Of a DNA stretch of 56,696 bases, positions 46,802 through 55,472 are shown piece after piece. This DNA is from Pseudomonadota bacterium (GTDB lineage Bacteria; Pseudomonadota; Alphaproteobacteria; Rhizobiales; Pleomorphomonadaceae). Where the stretch lies: the NCBI GenBank assembly GCA_018262575.1, contig JAGSYU010000013.1, positions 1 through 56,696 of the forward strand, written 5' to 3'. The translations under genes were made by a program, and so were the position numbers. The notes beneath the pieces were generated by a model, which had not been told where the DNA came from, did no database searches, and saw only the letters and a program-made list of their open reading frames with translations. Each line of letters opens with the position of its first letter. Positions within the stretch are counted from its first letter, which is position 1.

Positions 46802-47092
46802 TCATTCTCCCGGTGCGCGGGCCGTGACGGAGAGGGCGTGCAGGCCCGTGTCGAACTCGGCCTTCAAGGCGTCCATGACGAGGCGCTGGCGGGCGAGGCG
46901 GCTCTTGCCCTCGAAGGTCGCCGATACCACGTCCACCGCGAAATGGGTCTCGCCGCCCTCGCGCCAGCCGCCATGTCCGCGGTGACGCTCGCTGTCGTCG
47001 GTCACGCTCAGCTGGGATGGTGACAGTTCGGCGAGGAGCGCCGCCTCGATGCGGGTCTTGCGGGCGGAAGCGGCTGGGGTCATCGAAGCCAT
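46802..47092 (-). CDS. bolA: BolA family protein
   Basis: This 96-residue protein has the BolA fold: IEAALLAELSPSQLSVTDDSERHRGH, GGETHFAVDVVSATFEGKSRLARQRLV and the conserved His residues. BolA proteins act with monothiol glutaredoxins in iron-sulfur handling and in regulating cell shape. ATG 47092 follows GAGG by 7 bases. It is convergent with the CorC-type gene and divergent from the J-domain gene. Confidence 0.92.
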   Translation of the reverse strand: MASMTPAASARKTRIEAALLAELSPSQLSVTDDSERHRGHGGWREGGETHFAVDVVSATFEGKSRLARQRLVMDALKAEFDTGLHALSVTARAPGE

Positions 47093-47203
47093 CAGGCATC
47101 CTCGTCGGTTGGTGCGGGCGACACGATCTCGTATCTGGCGACCACCGGAGGCGATTGTCAACGCCTTGCCGGCACGCCTTCCAATGCCCATAATCGGCGG
47201 ATC

Positions 47204-47824
47204 ATGAACTCCTATTCCAAGCTCTTCGAAAAAATCCGGATCAAGCCGGACAAGGAAAGCGTCGCTCGCGGCCAGTTCCCTCCCTGCGAGTGGGAAGGCT
47301 GCGAGAGTGCGGGCGCCTACCGTGCGCCGAAGGGCCGTGGTCGCGAGGGGCAGTATCACCACTACTGCCTCGAGCACGTGCAGCTTTACAACAAGTCCTA
47401 CAACTACTTCTCCGGCATGGGCGACGACGCCGTCATCGCCTTCCAGAAGGACGCCATCACCGGCCATCGCCCGACCTGGACGGTATCGGTCAACCGCTGG
47501 GGACAGACCGACCCCAACGCCAGCCGTCGGCGGCCGACCGAGCCGACCTACAACGATCCGTTCGGCGTCTTCCATGGGTCGCGGGCCGGCGGTGCGCGGG
47601 CCGAGCCGGAAGAGCCGCGTCGGCACGTTTCGCCGATGACGCAGCGCGCTTTCGAAACGTTGCATCTTGAGGTCGGGGTCTCCAAGGAGGAGATCAAGGC
47701 GCAATACAAGGTCATGGTCAAACGCCACCACCCGGATGCCAACGGCGGCGATCGCTCTTCAGAGGAACGGTTGCGAGAGATCATCCAAGCCTATAATTAC
47801 TTGAAGACCGCCGGTTTCTGTTGA
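47204..47824 (+). CDS. J-domain (DnaJ-like) protein
   Basis: This 206-residue protein has a C-terminal J domain at about residues 145-204: AFETLHLEVGVSKEEIKAQYKVMVKRHHPDANGGD with the HPD tripeptide that stimulates DnaK ATPase. The N-terminal half contains a possible metal site (CEWEGCESAG with HHYCLEH). Its place just upstream of cobS is conserved in Hyphomicrobiales. A co-chaperone role for an unknown client is likely. Confidence 0.88.
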   Translation: MNSYSKLFEKIRIKPDKESVARGQFPPCEWEGCESAGAYRAPKGRGREGQYHHYCLEHVQLYNKSYNYFSGMGDDAVIAFQKDAITGHRPTWTVSVNRWGQTDPNASRRRPTEPTYNDPFGVFHGSRAGGARAEPEEPRRHVSPMTQRAFETLHLEVGVSKEEIKAQYKVMVKRHHPDANGGDRSSEERLREIIQAYNYLKTAGFC

Positions 47825-47890
47825 TCGGCCGCATTTTTCCCGATTCGACGGAGCGACTTCCTCCCTCCGCTGGTCGCTCCAGGAGGTTTT

Positions 47891-48760
47891 ATGGCTCAGC
47901 AGACGTATGACGCGCCGCTGCCCGATATCCGGGTCTCGGTCCGCGAGGTGTTCGGTATCGACACCGACATCGAAGTGCCCGCCTATTCGCAGGCCGACGA
48001 ACACGTTCCCGACCTCGATTCCGACTACCTGTTCGATCGTGCGACCACTCTGGCGATCCTGGCCGGTTTCTCGCACAATCGCCGTGTCATGGTGTCGGGC
48101 TATCACGGCACCGGCAAGTCGACGCATATCGAGCAGGTGGCCGCCCGCCTCAATTGGCCGCTGGTGCGCGTCAACCTCGACAGCCACATCAGCCGCATCG
48201 ATCTGATCGGCAAGGATGCCATCGTCCTCCGGGACGGCAAGCAGGTCACCGAATTCCGCGACGGCATCCTGCCCTGGGCGCTGCAGAACAACGTGGCGCT
48301 GGTGTTCGACGAATATGACGCCGGCCGACCGGACGTGATGTTCGGCGACACCTCCGGCCTCTATCACGGCACGCAGCAGATCAACCAGGGCCAGATGGAC
48401 CGCTGGTCGATCGTCACCACGCTCAACTATCTGCCGCATGACCACGAGGTGAACATCATCGCCGCCAAGGCCAAGACGTTCGCCGGTCCGGAAGGTCACG
48501 ACGCCATCTCCAAGATGGTGCGCGTCGCCGACATGACGCGCTCTGCCTTCATCAACGGCGACATCTCCACGGTGATGAGCCCGCGCACGGTGCTGACCTG
48601 GGCCGAGAACGCCGCGATCTTTGGTGACGTCGGTTTTGCTTTCCGTCTCACCTTCCTCAACAAGTGCGACGAGACCGAGCGGGTGCAGGTGGCCGAGTTC
48701 TATCAACGCTGCTTCGGCAAGGAACTGCCGGAGAGCGCGGCCAACATCCTCCTGAGCTGA
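47891..48760 (+). CDS. cobS: Cobaltochelatase CobS subunit with 38-residue internal deletion
   Basis: CobS is the AAA+ subunit that, with CobT and CobN, inserts cobalt into hydrogenobyrinate a,c-diamide in aerobic B12 synthesis. Walker [10 protein letters not shown] and Walker [10 protein letters not shown] are present. The text then jumps from AGRPDVMF straight to [15 protein letters not shown]. Typical CobS proteins have about 38 more residues there, including a strand ending F-A-T-A-N-T, which is sensor 1. The frame is kept, and 289 plus 38 gives the normal length of about 327. AGGAGG precedes ATG 47891. As written the AAA+ core should not hydrolyse ATP normally; a real deletion or an assembly collapse are both possible. 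Confidence 0.9.
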   Translation: MAQQTYDAPLPDIRVSVREVFGIDTDIEVPAYSQADEHVPDLDSDYLFDRATTLAILAGFSHNRRVMVSGYHGTGKSTHIEQVAARLNWPLVRVNLDSHISRIDLIGKDAIVLRDGKQVTEFRDGILPWALQNNVALVFDEYDAGRPDVMFGDTSGLYHGTQQINQGQMDRWSIVTTLNYLPHDHEVNIIAAKAKTFAGPEGHDAISKMVRVADMTRSAFINGDISTVMSPRTVLTWAENAAIFGDVGFAFRLTFLNKCDETERVQVAEFYQRCFGKELPESAANILLS

Positions 48761-48778
48761 CCCACAGGAGGTCGTGAG

Positions 48779-50692
48779 ATGGCGCATCCCGAAACGCAGA
48801 AGGGCGGCCCGCCAGTCGTCGAGCCGTTCAAGAAGGCGGTGACGACGGCGATGCGGGCGATCTCCGGCGACAGCGAGCTGGAGGTGGTGTTCGCCGCCGA
48901 CCGCCCGTCGCTTGCCGGCCACAAGGCGCGCGTGCCCGATCCGCCGCGTCGGCCGACGGCCTTTGATGTCGCGGTGACCCGCGGTGCCGGCGATGCGCTG
49001 GCGCTGCGCCTTGCCTGCCACAACGAGGCGGTGCACCGTACCTTCATTCCCGAGGGACCACGCGCCAAGGCGGTGTTCGAGGCGATGGAGCAGGCGCGCT
49101 GCGAGGCACTTGGCTCCCGGGTCATGCCCGGCGTGGCCGGCAATCTCGCCGCCATGCTCGAAGAGCGCTACCTCAGGGCCAATCTCCAGCACATCGAAAA
49201 TCGCGAGGACGCGCCGCTGTCCGAGGCGGTGGCGCTGATGGTGCGCGAAAAGCTGACCGGTGCGCCGCCACCCAAAAGCGCGCAGGCGTTGATGGATGCC
49301 TGGCGTGGCTTCATCGAAGAGCGGGCGGGGGGCGATCTTGATGGCCTGTCCGACGCCATTTCCAGCCAGCAGGCCTTTGCCCGCGCGACGCGCAATCTCC
49401 TGGTCAACCTCGAGATGGGGGACGAACTCGGCGGTGATCCCGACCAGGATCAGAACCAGGACGGCGAACAGCAGGAGGCGGAGGACAGCGAGGCATCGGC
49501 CGAGCCGGCCGACGACGCCGAGGCCGACCAGACGGCGGCCCGCGAGCGCGAAGTGGCCGGCGAGGATGAGGAAACCTCGGAGGGCGACGCCGAGTCGGAG
49601 ATGTCGGATGATCCCGGCGACTTCGACGAGGATGACGAGTCGCGCGATCCCGGCGAGGCCAAGCGGCCCGAGCTGCCATTCACCAACCAGCCGCCGGTCA
49701 GCGATTACAAGACGTTCACGACCAAATTCGACGAGGTGACGCGGCCGGAAGACGTCTGCGACGGCGCCGAACTCGAGCGGCTGCGCGCTCTTCTCGACAA
49801 GCAGCTCGCCAATCTTGCCGGCGTGGTGGCGCGCCTTGCCAACCGCCTGCAGCGCCGCCTGATGGCCCAGCAGAACCGCGCCTGGGACTTTGATATCGAG
49901 GAAGGCATTCTCGACACGGCTCGCATCACCCGGGTCGTCACCGATCCGCTGGCGCCGCTCGCCTTCAAGATGGAGCGCGACACCGATTTCCGCGACACGG
50001 TGGTGACGCTGTTGATCGACAATTCCGGCTCGATGCGCGGCCGGCCGATCACCGTGGCTGCCGCTTGCGCCGACATTCTCGCCCGTACGCTGGAGCGCTG
50101 CGGCGTCAAGGTGGAGATCCTCGGATTTACCACCAAGGCGTGGAAGGGCGGGCAGGCGCGCGAGGCGTGGCTTGCCGCCGGCAAGCCGGCCGGGCCTGGT
50201 CGCCTCAACGATCTGCGCCACATCGTCTACAAGCCGGCCGACGCCCCCTGGCGGCGGGCGCGACGCAATCTCGGCCTGATGATGCGCGAGGGATTGCTCA
50301 AGGAGAACATCGACGGCGAGGCGCTCGACTGGGCGCACCAGCGTCTGCTCGCCCGCCCCGAGAACCGCCGTATCCTGATGATGATCTCTGACGGCGCGCC
50401 GGTCGACGATTCGACGCTGTCGGTCAATCCCGGCAACTATCTCGAACGCCACCTGCGCTACGTCATCGAAGAGATCGAGGAGCGCTCGCCGGTGGAACTG
50501 ATTGCTATCGGCATCGGTCACGACGTGACGCGGTTCTACAAGCGCGCCGTCACCATCGTCGATGTCGAGGAACTGGCCGGTGCCATGACCGAGCAATTGG
50601 CGTCGCTGTTTGAAGAGCAGCCGGCCCAGAAGGCGATCCGGGCCGGCGTGAAGCCGAAGCGTCGGCATGTCTCGACGCTGGGCCTTACATGA
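48779..50692 (+). CDS. cobT: Cobaltochelatase subunit CobT
   Basis: This 637-residue partner of CobS has three parts: an N-terminal domain, a very acidic linker at about residues 214-305 (Asp/Glu-rich), and a C-terminal von Willebrand A domain whose MIDAS motif DNSGSMRG begins near residue 415. Length and layout are normal. AGGAGG lies 7-8 bases before ATG 48779. The gene looks intact, in contrast to cobS. The stop overlaps the next start by 4 bases. Confidence 0.95.
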   Translation: MAHPETQKGGPPVVEPFKKAVTTAMRAISGDSELEVVFAADRPSLAGHKARVPDPPRRPTAFDVAVTRGAGDALALRLACHNEAVHRTFIPEGPRAKAVFEAMEQARCEALGSRVMPGVAGNLAAMLEERYLRANLQHIENREDAPLSEAVALMVREKLTGAPPPKSAQALMDAWRGFIEERAGGDLDGLSDAISSQQAFARATRNLLVNLEMGDELGGDPDQDQNQDGEQQEAEDSEASAEPADDAEADQTAAREREVAGEDEETSEGDAESEMSDDPGDFDEDDESRDPGEAKRPELPFTNQPPVSDYKTFTTKFDEVTRPEDVCDGAELERLRALLDKQLANLAGVVARLANRLQRRLMAQQNRAWDFDIEEGILDTARITRVVTDPLAPLAFKMERDTDFRDTVVTLLIDNSGSMRGRPITVAAACADILARTLERCGVKVEILGFTTKAWKGGQAREAWLAAGKPAGPGRLNDLRHIVYKPADAPWRRARRNLGLMMREGLLKENIDGEALDWAHQRLLARPENRRILMMISDGAPVDDSTLSVNPGNYLERHLRYVIEEIEERSPVELIAIGIGHDVTRFYKRAVTIVDVEELAGAMTEQLASLFEEQPAQKAIRAGVKPKRRHVSTLGLT

Positions 50693-51705
50693 GAGGCCGG
50701 TGGGCGCTGCTTTCCGCCCTGTTGGCGCTCACCGTGTCGGCGACCAGCGCCGCCGACATCTCGACCCGCATCACCGCGCGGCCGCTCTCCGGCTTCTCGG
50801 TCATGGAGCCTTTGCGGGTTCGCTTCGGCCGCCTCGACTACATCGGCGGCTTTGAGATCCGCGCCGACCGACGCGAAGTCGGCGGTCTGTCCGGTCTTGC
50901 AGTCACCGGGGCTGGCCGGCGCCTCTTGGCGCTCAGCGACGACGGGCTGATGGTGCAGGCGAAGATTGAACGCGACGGCCGTGGCCGGCCGGCCGGTCTG
51001 TCGGCGGCGTCGATCCGCCGCCTCTCGACCGACAAGGGGCCGGTATCGCGCGACAAGGCGCTTGCCGACACCGAATCGATCGACCTCTACGCTGGTGATG
51101 GTGGCCGTCCGTTCGGCGTCGTCTCCTTCGAGCGGCGGCCGATGGTGATGGTCGGGCCGCTTGGCGCCGACGGCTTCCTCGGCCCGCTGACGGCGATCAG
51201 CCTGCCGAAGGAGGTCCGCCTTCTCCAGGCGAATCGTGGCCTTGAATCGGTGGCGGCGCTGCCGGCCGGCAGCGGCCTTGCCGGTCGCTTCGTCATTCTC
51301 GCCGAAGCGGCCGAGCGGGGCGCCCGGACCGATAACCCGCCCGGCTGGGTGGTCGGCGGCAAGGCGCCGGTCGCCTTCCGCGTCCGCCGCTCGGGCGGCT
51401 ATGATCTCACCGACGCCAAGGTCGGCCCCGATGGCCGCCTCTACGTCCTGGAAAGGACCTTTTCCATCCTGTCGGGCGTCCGCTGCCGCATCCGTGTGTT
51501 TGATCTTTCCGACATCCGCTCCGGCGCGGTGATCGACGGCGACACGCTGCTCGAGGCGAGCATGGCGGAAGAGATCGACAACATGGAGGGGTTGTCGATC
51601 TGGAAGACGGCCGGCGGTGAAACCCGAATTTCGCTGATCTCCGATGACAACCGCGCCTTCCTGCAGCGGACGCTCTATCTCGAATTCCGTCTCAGAACGC
51701 CATGA
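50689..51705 (+). CDS. Esterase-like/phytase-like secreted protein
   Basis: This 338-residue protein has a signal peptide ([17 protein letters not shown]) and a phytase-like beta-propeller domain (Phytase-like family): [51 protein letters not shown] and [23 protein letters not shown]. Enzymatic activity is not established for the family. It overlaps cobT and the Rsm22-like gene by 4 bases each, so the three are translated together. Confidence 0.82.
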   Translation: MRGRWALLSALLALTVSATSAADISTRITARPLSGFSVMEPLRVRFGRLDYIGGFEIRADRREVGGLSGLAVTGAGRRLLALSDDGLMVQAKIERDGRGRPAGLSAASIRRLSTDKGPVSRDKALADTESIDLYAGDGGRPFGVVSFERRPMVMVGPLGADGFLGPLTAISLPKEVRLLQANRGLESVAALPAGSGLAGRFVILAEAAERGARTDNPPGWVVGGKAPVAFRVRRSGGYDLTDAKVGPDGRLYVLERTFSILSGVRCRIRVFDLSDIRSGAVIDGDTLLEASMAEEIDNMEGLSIWKTAGGETRISLISDDNRAFLQRTLYLEFRLRTP

Positions 51706-52697
51706 GCGACCGGCGCCTTCCTCCGGCGCTCGCCGCGGCCGTGGCCGATCGCGTCCGGCCCGTCGATCTCGGCGCGGCGGCGGCCCGGCTGTCGGCCGGC
51801 TACCGCGCCAACCTGCCGTCACGGCGGGCGGCTCCTGACGCCGCCGGTGTCGCCGCCTACGCGGCGAGCCGCATGCCGGCTACCTATGCGGCCGTCACGG
51901 CGGCCTTTGATCGTCTCGCGGCGGCGCGACCGGATTTCGCGCCGGCAACGGTTCTCGACCTTGGCGCCGGCCCGGGTACGGCAAGCTGGGCGGCGGCCAC
52001 GTTGTGGCCATCGGTCGGTTCGGTGACCATGGTGGAGGCAAGCGCCGATTTCCGGGCCCTCGCGGCCGATCTGGCCCACGCCGGACCGCCGGCTCTGGAC
52101 AAGGCCGACATTCAACGCGGCGACATCGCGCAGCCGTCCAGCCTGCCGGACGGGCCGTTCGATCTGGCAGTTGTCGCCTACGCGCTCACCGAACTCGATC
52201 TGTCCGCCGCCGAGCAACTGGTGGCCGCGCTCATCGGCCGGGCCGGCCGGATCGTGGTCGTCGAGCCGGGAACGCCGCGTGACTATCGCCGGCTGATGGC
52301 GGTGCGGCAGGCGGCCCTTGCCGCGGGGGCTCGCCTCATCGCCCCCTGTCCGCATGCTGGCCCCTGTCCGCTGCCGGCAGACGACTGGTGCCACACCTCC
52401 GTCCGCGTCGAGCGCAGCCGCGCCCATATGCGCCTCAAGGGCGGGACGGTGCCCTTCGAGGACGAACGCTACGCCTATCTGGTGCTGGAGTCGCCGGTAT
52501 TGGCCGTATCCGGAGACGAAAACGGCGGCCGCATTCTGCGACCGCCGCGTCTTTCCAAGCATGAGATCGTCTTCAGCCTTTGCCGCGCCGACGGAACGCT
52601 GGGCGAGGCCCACGTCGCCAGCCGTGATCGGGCTGCCTTCAAGACGGCCGGCAAGCTCGGCTGGGGCGATGCCCTTCCCGACAGCTTTGAGAAATAG
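51702..52697 (+). CDS. Rsm22-like small-ribosomal-subunit methyltransferase
   Basis: This 331-residue SAM-dependent methyltransferase-like protein is related to mitochondrial Rsm22. Motif I is VLDLGAGPGTASWAA near residues 87-101. The region CPHAGPCPLPADDWCH holds cysteine and histidine residues suited to binding an iron-sulfur cluster, as in Rsm22/METTL17. It is thought to act in ribosome small-subunit assembly. It converges on the queuosine transporter gene. Confidence 0.88.
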   Translation: MSDRRLPPALAAAVADRVRPVDLGAAAARLSAGYRANLPSRRAAPDAAGVAAYAASRMPATYAAVTAAFDRLAAARPDFAPATVLDLGAGPGTASWAAATLWPSVGSVTMVEASADFRALAADLAHAGPPALDKADIQRGDIAQPSSLPDGPFDLAVVAYALTELDLSAAEQLVAALIGRAGRIVVVEPGTPRDYRRLMAVRQAALAAGARLIAPCPHAGPCPLPADDWCHTSVRVERSRAHMRLKGGTVPFEDERYAYLVLESPVLAVSGDENGGRILRPPRLSKHEIVFSLCRADGTLGEAHVASRDRAAFKTAGKLGWGDALPDSFEK

Positions 52698-52703
52698 GCT
52701 GGG

Positions 52704-53252
52704 TCAGCTCCGGGCTGGCTGCTGGTAGGGCTTCACCCAGTTCATCAGGCTGGCGTAGGGCAGAAGCGACGTCAGGGCCACCAGCATCTTCACCGAGAAA
52801 TCGCCAAGCGCCCAGGTGGTCCAGGGCAGGCCGGAGCCGGCGAACGCGATGGAGAAGAAGATGACGGTGTCGAGCGCCGAGCCGATCGACGAGGAGACCA
52901 GCGGCGCCCGCCACCAGGAGCCGGCGCGCAGCCGGTTGAAGAGGGTGACGTCGAGCAACTGGGCGCAGAGGAAGGCGGTGCCGGAGGCAAGCGCGATGCG
53001 TGGCTCCGATAGCCAGACCGACAGCAGGACTGCGATGGCGAAGCCGACGTAGACGACGCGACGCGTTTTTACCGGCCCGAACCAGCGGTTGGTGAGGTCG
53101 GTCACCAGGAAGGCGAAGGGATAGGTAAAGGCGCCCCAGGTGAGGAGGTCGCCGAGCCCGAAGGGCGTGAAGGGGTATTGGACGAGGATATTGGATGCGA
53201 CGACGGTAACAACCATCGCCAGCACCGAAGGGGTGAGGCGTTTGTCAAACAT
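52704..53252 (-). CDS. Queuosine precursor transporter (YhhQ/VUT family)
   Basis: This 182-residue inner-membrane protein has about six transmembrane helices. Family motifs are TYPFAFLVTDLTNRWFG and SEPRIALASGTAFLCAQLLDVTLFNRLR, with SSIGSALDTVIFFSIAF. YhhQ-type proteins import queuosine precursors such as preQ0 or preQ1. ATG 53252 lies 10 bases after GGAG. The leader contains a perfect CCGGCC-CGTA-GGCCGG hairpin (53306-53321); I could not match it to a preQ1 riboswitch by eye. Confidence 0.85.
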   Translation of the reverse strand: MFDKRLTPSVLAMVVTVVASNILVQYPFTPFGLGDLLTWGAFTYPFAFLVTDLTNRWFGPVKTRRVVYVGFAIAVLLSVWLSEPRIALASGTAFLCAQLLDVTLFNRLRAGSWWRAPLVSSSIGSALDTVIFFSIAFAGSGLPWTTWALGDFSVKMLVALTSLLPYASLMNWVKPYQQPARS

Positions 53253-53354
53253 TCCAGAAGGTCTCCGGCAGTACAGACCAGGCTTTTGGAGCTATGGGAC
53301 GAAGACCGGCCTACGGGCCGGATTTCGCGTGATGTGTACCATTAAGGGCACACA

Positions 53355-53391
53355 TAAATAAAGCCGCGATACCGTTTCCGGCATCGCGGCT
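53355..53391 (-). terminator. Terminator of rpmB
   Basis: On the minus strand AGCCGCGATGCCG, a GAAA tetraloop and CGGTATCGCGGCT form a 13-bp stem with one G-T pair, followed by TTTATTT. Confidence 0.9.
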
Positions 53392-53421
53392 CATTTCACA
53401 AGATCATGCGCCGGAGCAGAC

Positions 53422-53700
53422 TCAGGCAGCAACGGCCTCGGCGGCCTTCTTGGCGATCTGCTTCTTGATCAGCCGGGCACGCGGCGACAGCTCGTCGTCG
53501 CCAGCCTTGGCGAGATAGGCATCAAGGCCGCCACGATGCTCGACCGAACGCAGAGCGTTGGCGCAAATGCGCAGGCGCACCGACTGGCCGAGCGTATCGG
53601 ACAGGAGCGTCACAGCCAGGAGATTCGGCAGGAAGCGCCGCTTGGTCCTGTTGTTGGCGTGGCTGGCGCCGCTTGCGTCTTGCCGACGGCGCCGTTTCAA
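53422..53700 (-). CDS. rpmB: 50S ribosomal protein L28, N-terminus atypical
   Basis: From [15 protein letters not shown] to the end this 92-residue protein is a standard alphaproteobacterial L28 ([42 protein letters not shown]). The usual first 20 or so residues, of the form M-x-RRC-x-LTGK, are not there: the frame reads [12 protein letters not shown] before SHANN, with an in-frame TAG three codons before the only possible start, a TTG at 53700. AGGAACGCGAC precedes that TTG. L28 is normally present and important for growth, so a local sequence error or small rearrangement in the first 50 bases seems more likely than a functional variant. Confidence 0.88.
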   Translation of the reverse strand: MKRRRRQDASGASHANNRTKRRFLPNLLAVTLLSDTLGQSVRLRICANALRSVEHRGGLDAYLAKAGDDELSPRARLIKKQIAKKAAEAVAA

Positions 53701-54022
53701 GTCGCGTTCCTATAGTCGGTCGGCATCGGCCCCGTCAACCCCGGAAGCGAGCGGAAGCAGGCAAAAATGCCGCCGGGCCGGGCGAAAGCGACGGCTGGAC
53801 GCCTGCCGCATTTCACAGCACTGGAACATCCAGGCTTTCGCGACGTTAACCATCCGGTTACCATGACAGTCGATCATCCGACGCAGGGCGATCGGCCGAC
53901 CGGCCGCCGTTCTTCCATCGGCGGGCCCATTGCCCGCCGGGATGATCTTCCATACGTCGTTCCGGTCGCCGATGGCGGTCGAGGGTGAGGACGGTTCGCC
54001 GTCCGCAAACGGAGGTTCCGTG
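53701..54022. promoter_or_regulatory. Divergent region between rpmB and the DUF3108 gene
   Basis: No gene is visible in these 322 bases. GTTAACCAT at 53845-53853 contains the CtrA-like half-site TTAACCAT, and a related GGTTACCAT follows at 53856-53864. GGAGG at 54011-54015 serves the DUF3108 gene. Confidence 0.45.
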
Positions 54023-54868
54023 GTGGTTCGTGTCGAAACTCTCCCGCGTCGCTTGAAAGGCGCCATGGCCGCGGCGGTCTTCGTTGCCGCGCTGTCCGCC
54101 GTGCCGCCGCCCGGCGCGGCCGCGGCGCGCGAGGGCGAAGTCCAGGCTCTGTATGCCGCATCCTTCATGGGTATTGGCATCGCCAAGGGGTCGCTGTCGA
54201 TCAAGGTGGAGCGCGGCGCCTACGCCGCCAAGCTGCACATCTCCACGGCTGGTCTCGCCCGCATCGTCAGTTCGGAAGAGAGCTATATCGACGCCAAGGG
54301 CTACGTTGGCCGCTCGCTGGTGCCGTCCACCTACGAGTTGATGAGTCGCGGCGACACGGTAACGCAGGTGTCGATGTCGCTCGGTGGCGGCAACGTCCGC
54401 AGCCTCAGGGCCATTCCCGAGCTCATTGAACGCGAAGACCGCGTGCCGGTGACGGCGACGGCCAAGCGCCGCGTGATCGATCCACTGTCGGCGGCGATCC
54501 TGCCGATGACCCGCGACGACAAGGACGTTTGTGACCGCACCCTGCCGGTGTTCGACGGCTGGACGCGCTACGACATTCAACTCAGCTACACCAGTACCGA
54601 TCCGGTCGATGTTCCCGGTTACAAGGGCGATGCCGTCCACTGCTCGGCGCGCTGGGTGCCAGTGGCCGGCCATCGCGAGGGCACCAAATCCACCGAGTAC
54701 ATGCGCGACAACCGCGACCTCGACGTCTGGTTCGTGCCGATGGCCGAGGGGCGGGTGATGGTGCCGAGCAAGATCTCGGTCAAGACCATGCGCGGCTTGT
54801 TACTGGTGGTGGCAACCCAGTTCGGCGACAATGCCAAGCTCGGCAAGGTGGAGCAGGCGGCCAACTGA
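54023..54868 (+). CDS. DUF3108 domain protein, exported
   Basis: This protein of about 281 residues has a signal peptide (AMAAAVFVAALSAVPPPGAAAA) and a DUF3108 domain: ALYAASFMGIGIAKGSLSIKVE, STAGLARIVSSEESYIDAKGYV and VWFVPMAEGRVMVPSKISVKT. It is periplasmic; the function is unknown. Start choice: GTG 54023 lies 7 bases after GGAGG, with GTG 54020 and ATG 53972 possible. The gene pairs with rpmB and the helicase in the usual order for the group. Confidence 0.82.
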   Translation: MVRVETLPRRLKGAMAAAVFVAALSAVPPPGAAAAREGEVQALYAASFMGIGIAKGSLSIKVERGAYAAKLHISTAGLARIVSSEESYIDAKGYVGRSLVPSTYELMSRGDTVTQVSMSLGGGNVRSLRAIPELIEREDRVPVTATAKRRVIDPLSAAILPMTRDDKDVCDRTLPVFDGWTRYDIQLSYTSTDPVDVPGYKGDAVHCSARWVPVAGHREGTKSTEYMRDNRDLDVWFVPMAEGRVMVPSKISVKTMRGLLLVVATQFGDNAKLGKVEQAAN

Positions 54869-54891
54869 CACCGCCGCATGGATGGAAAAAG

Positions 54892-54913
54892 GCGCCCTTC
54901 GGGGCGCTTTTTT
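54892..54913 (+). terminator. Rho-independent terminator after DUF3108 gene
   Basis: GCGCCC and GGGCGC form a stem closed by a TTCG tetraloop and are followed by six T, 23 bases after the stop codon. Confidence 0.93.
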
Positions 54914-55472
54914 GTTGTCGGCGGGTGGCGCTTCCATTGTCCTTTGTGCCGATCCAGGACAGAAGTGTTAACGCTTCGGTGACCGACGCAGGCCATAAGG
55001 GCGGCGAGGCGACGACATCTTGTGCGTCGGGCAGCCAAGTCGGGTACATGTGGGCGGAGCAAAACGAGAACATCGGTCTGTCAGCGATTCGGCCCGCCTT
55101 CGTTCTTGCTTCGTTGAAATGGTTAACGCGTGTGCCGCTCTACTTTCTCGCTCGAGTATAATTGGTTAACCATGATTTTCATTTGGAGTCTTGGTGACGA
55201 TCTGATCTTGACATCGATTCTTGCCCCGAATCGATCGACTCGTCCTTTGGAGTCTCCGGATTCAAGATAGCGCAGCGAAGACTCTCCGGCCCTCCATATC
55301 TTGTGGAGAACGAATGCGGAATCTCTTTGAAATTGCGATTCGTCCCGCATCCGTTCCCGTTTGATTCCTTTTGGCCGCCGCCGCCATGCTTCCGCCGGTT
55401 TTTTCTGGCCTCTCGGCCGGACTTTCGTATAGGGAAAGTCACGGCCCTCATCGCGCAACCGAACGGGACCCT
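54914..55472. promoter_or_regulatory. Large intergenic region with GANTC cluster and CtrA-like motifs
   Basis: These 559 bases hold no credible gene. Ten GANTC sites (the CcrM methylation target) lie in 55196-55367, at 55196, 55216, 55228, 55237, 55250, 55259, 55280, 55319, 55337 and 55363, and one more at 55086. GTTAAC occurs at 54967, 55122 and 55165; the last two sit in ATGGTTAA (55119-55126) and TTAACCAT (55166-55173). Base composition is more AT-rich than the flanks around 55140-55200. It may be a cell-cycle-regulated promoter for the helicase or a replication-linked site. Confidence 0.6.

Noticed and set aside
47759-50668. Minus-strand frame of 969 codons
   Set aside because: Antisense to cobS and cobT. 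The sequence is His/Arg/Gly-rich without domains, a usual artefact of GC-rich genes.
53253-53350. preQ1 riboswitch before the queuosine-precursor transporter
   Set aside because: A perfect CCGGCC/GGCCGG hairpin is present, but I could not find the conserved preQ1 loop and A-rich tail, so it is not claimed. A covariance-model search would decide.
54914-55472. Chromosome replication origin
   Set aside because: GANTC clustering and AT-rich sequence are suggestive, but I see no DnaA boxes (TTATCCACA-like) and no hemE, dnaA or parAB neighbours, so origin is only listed as a possibility to test.
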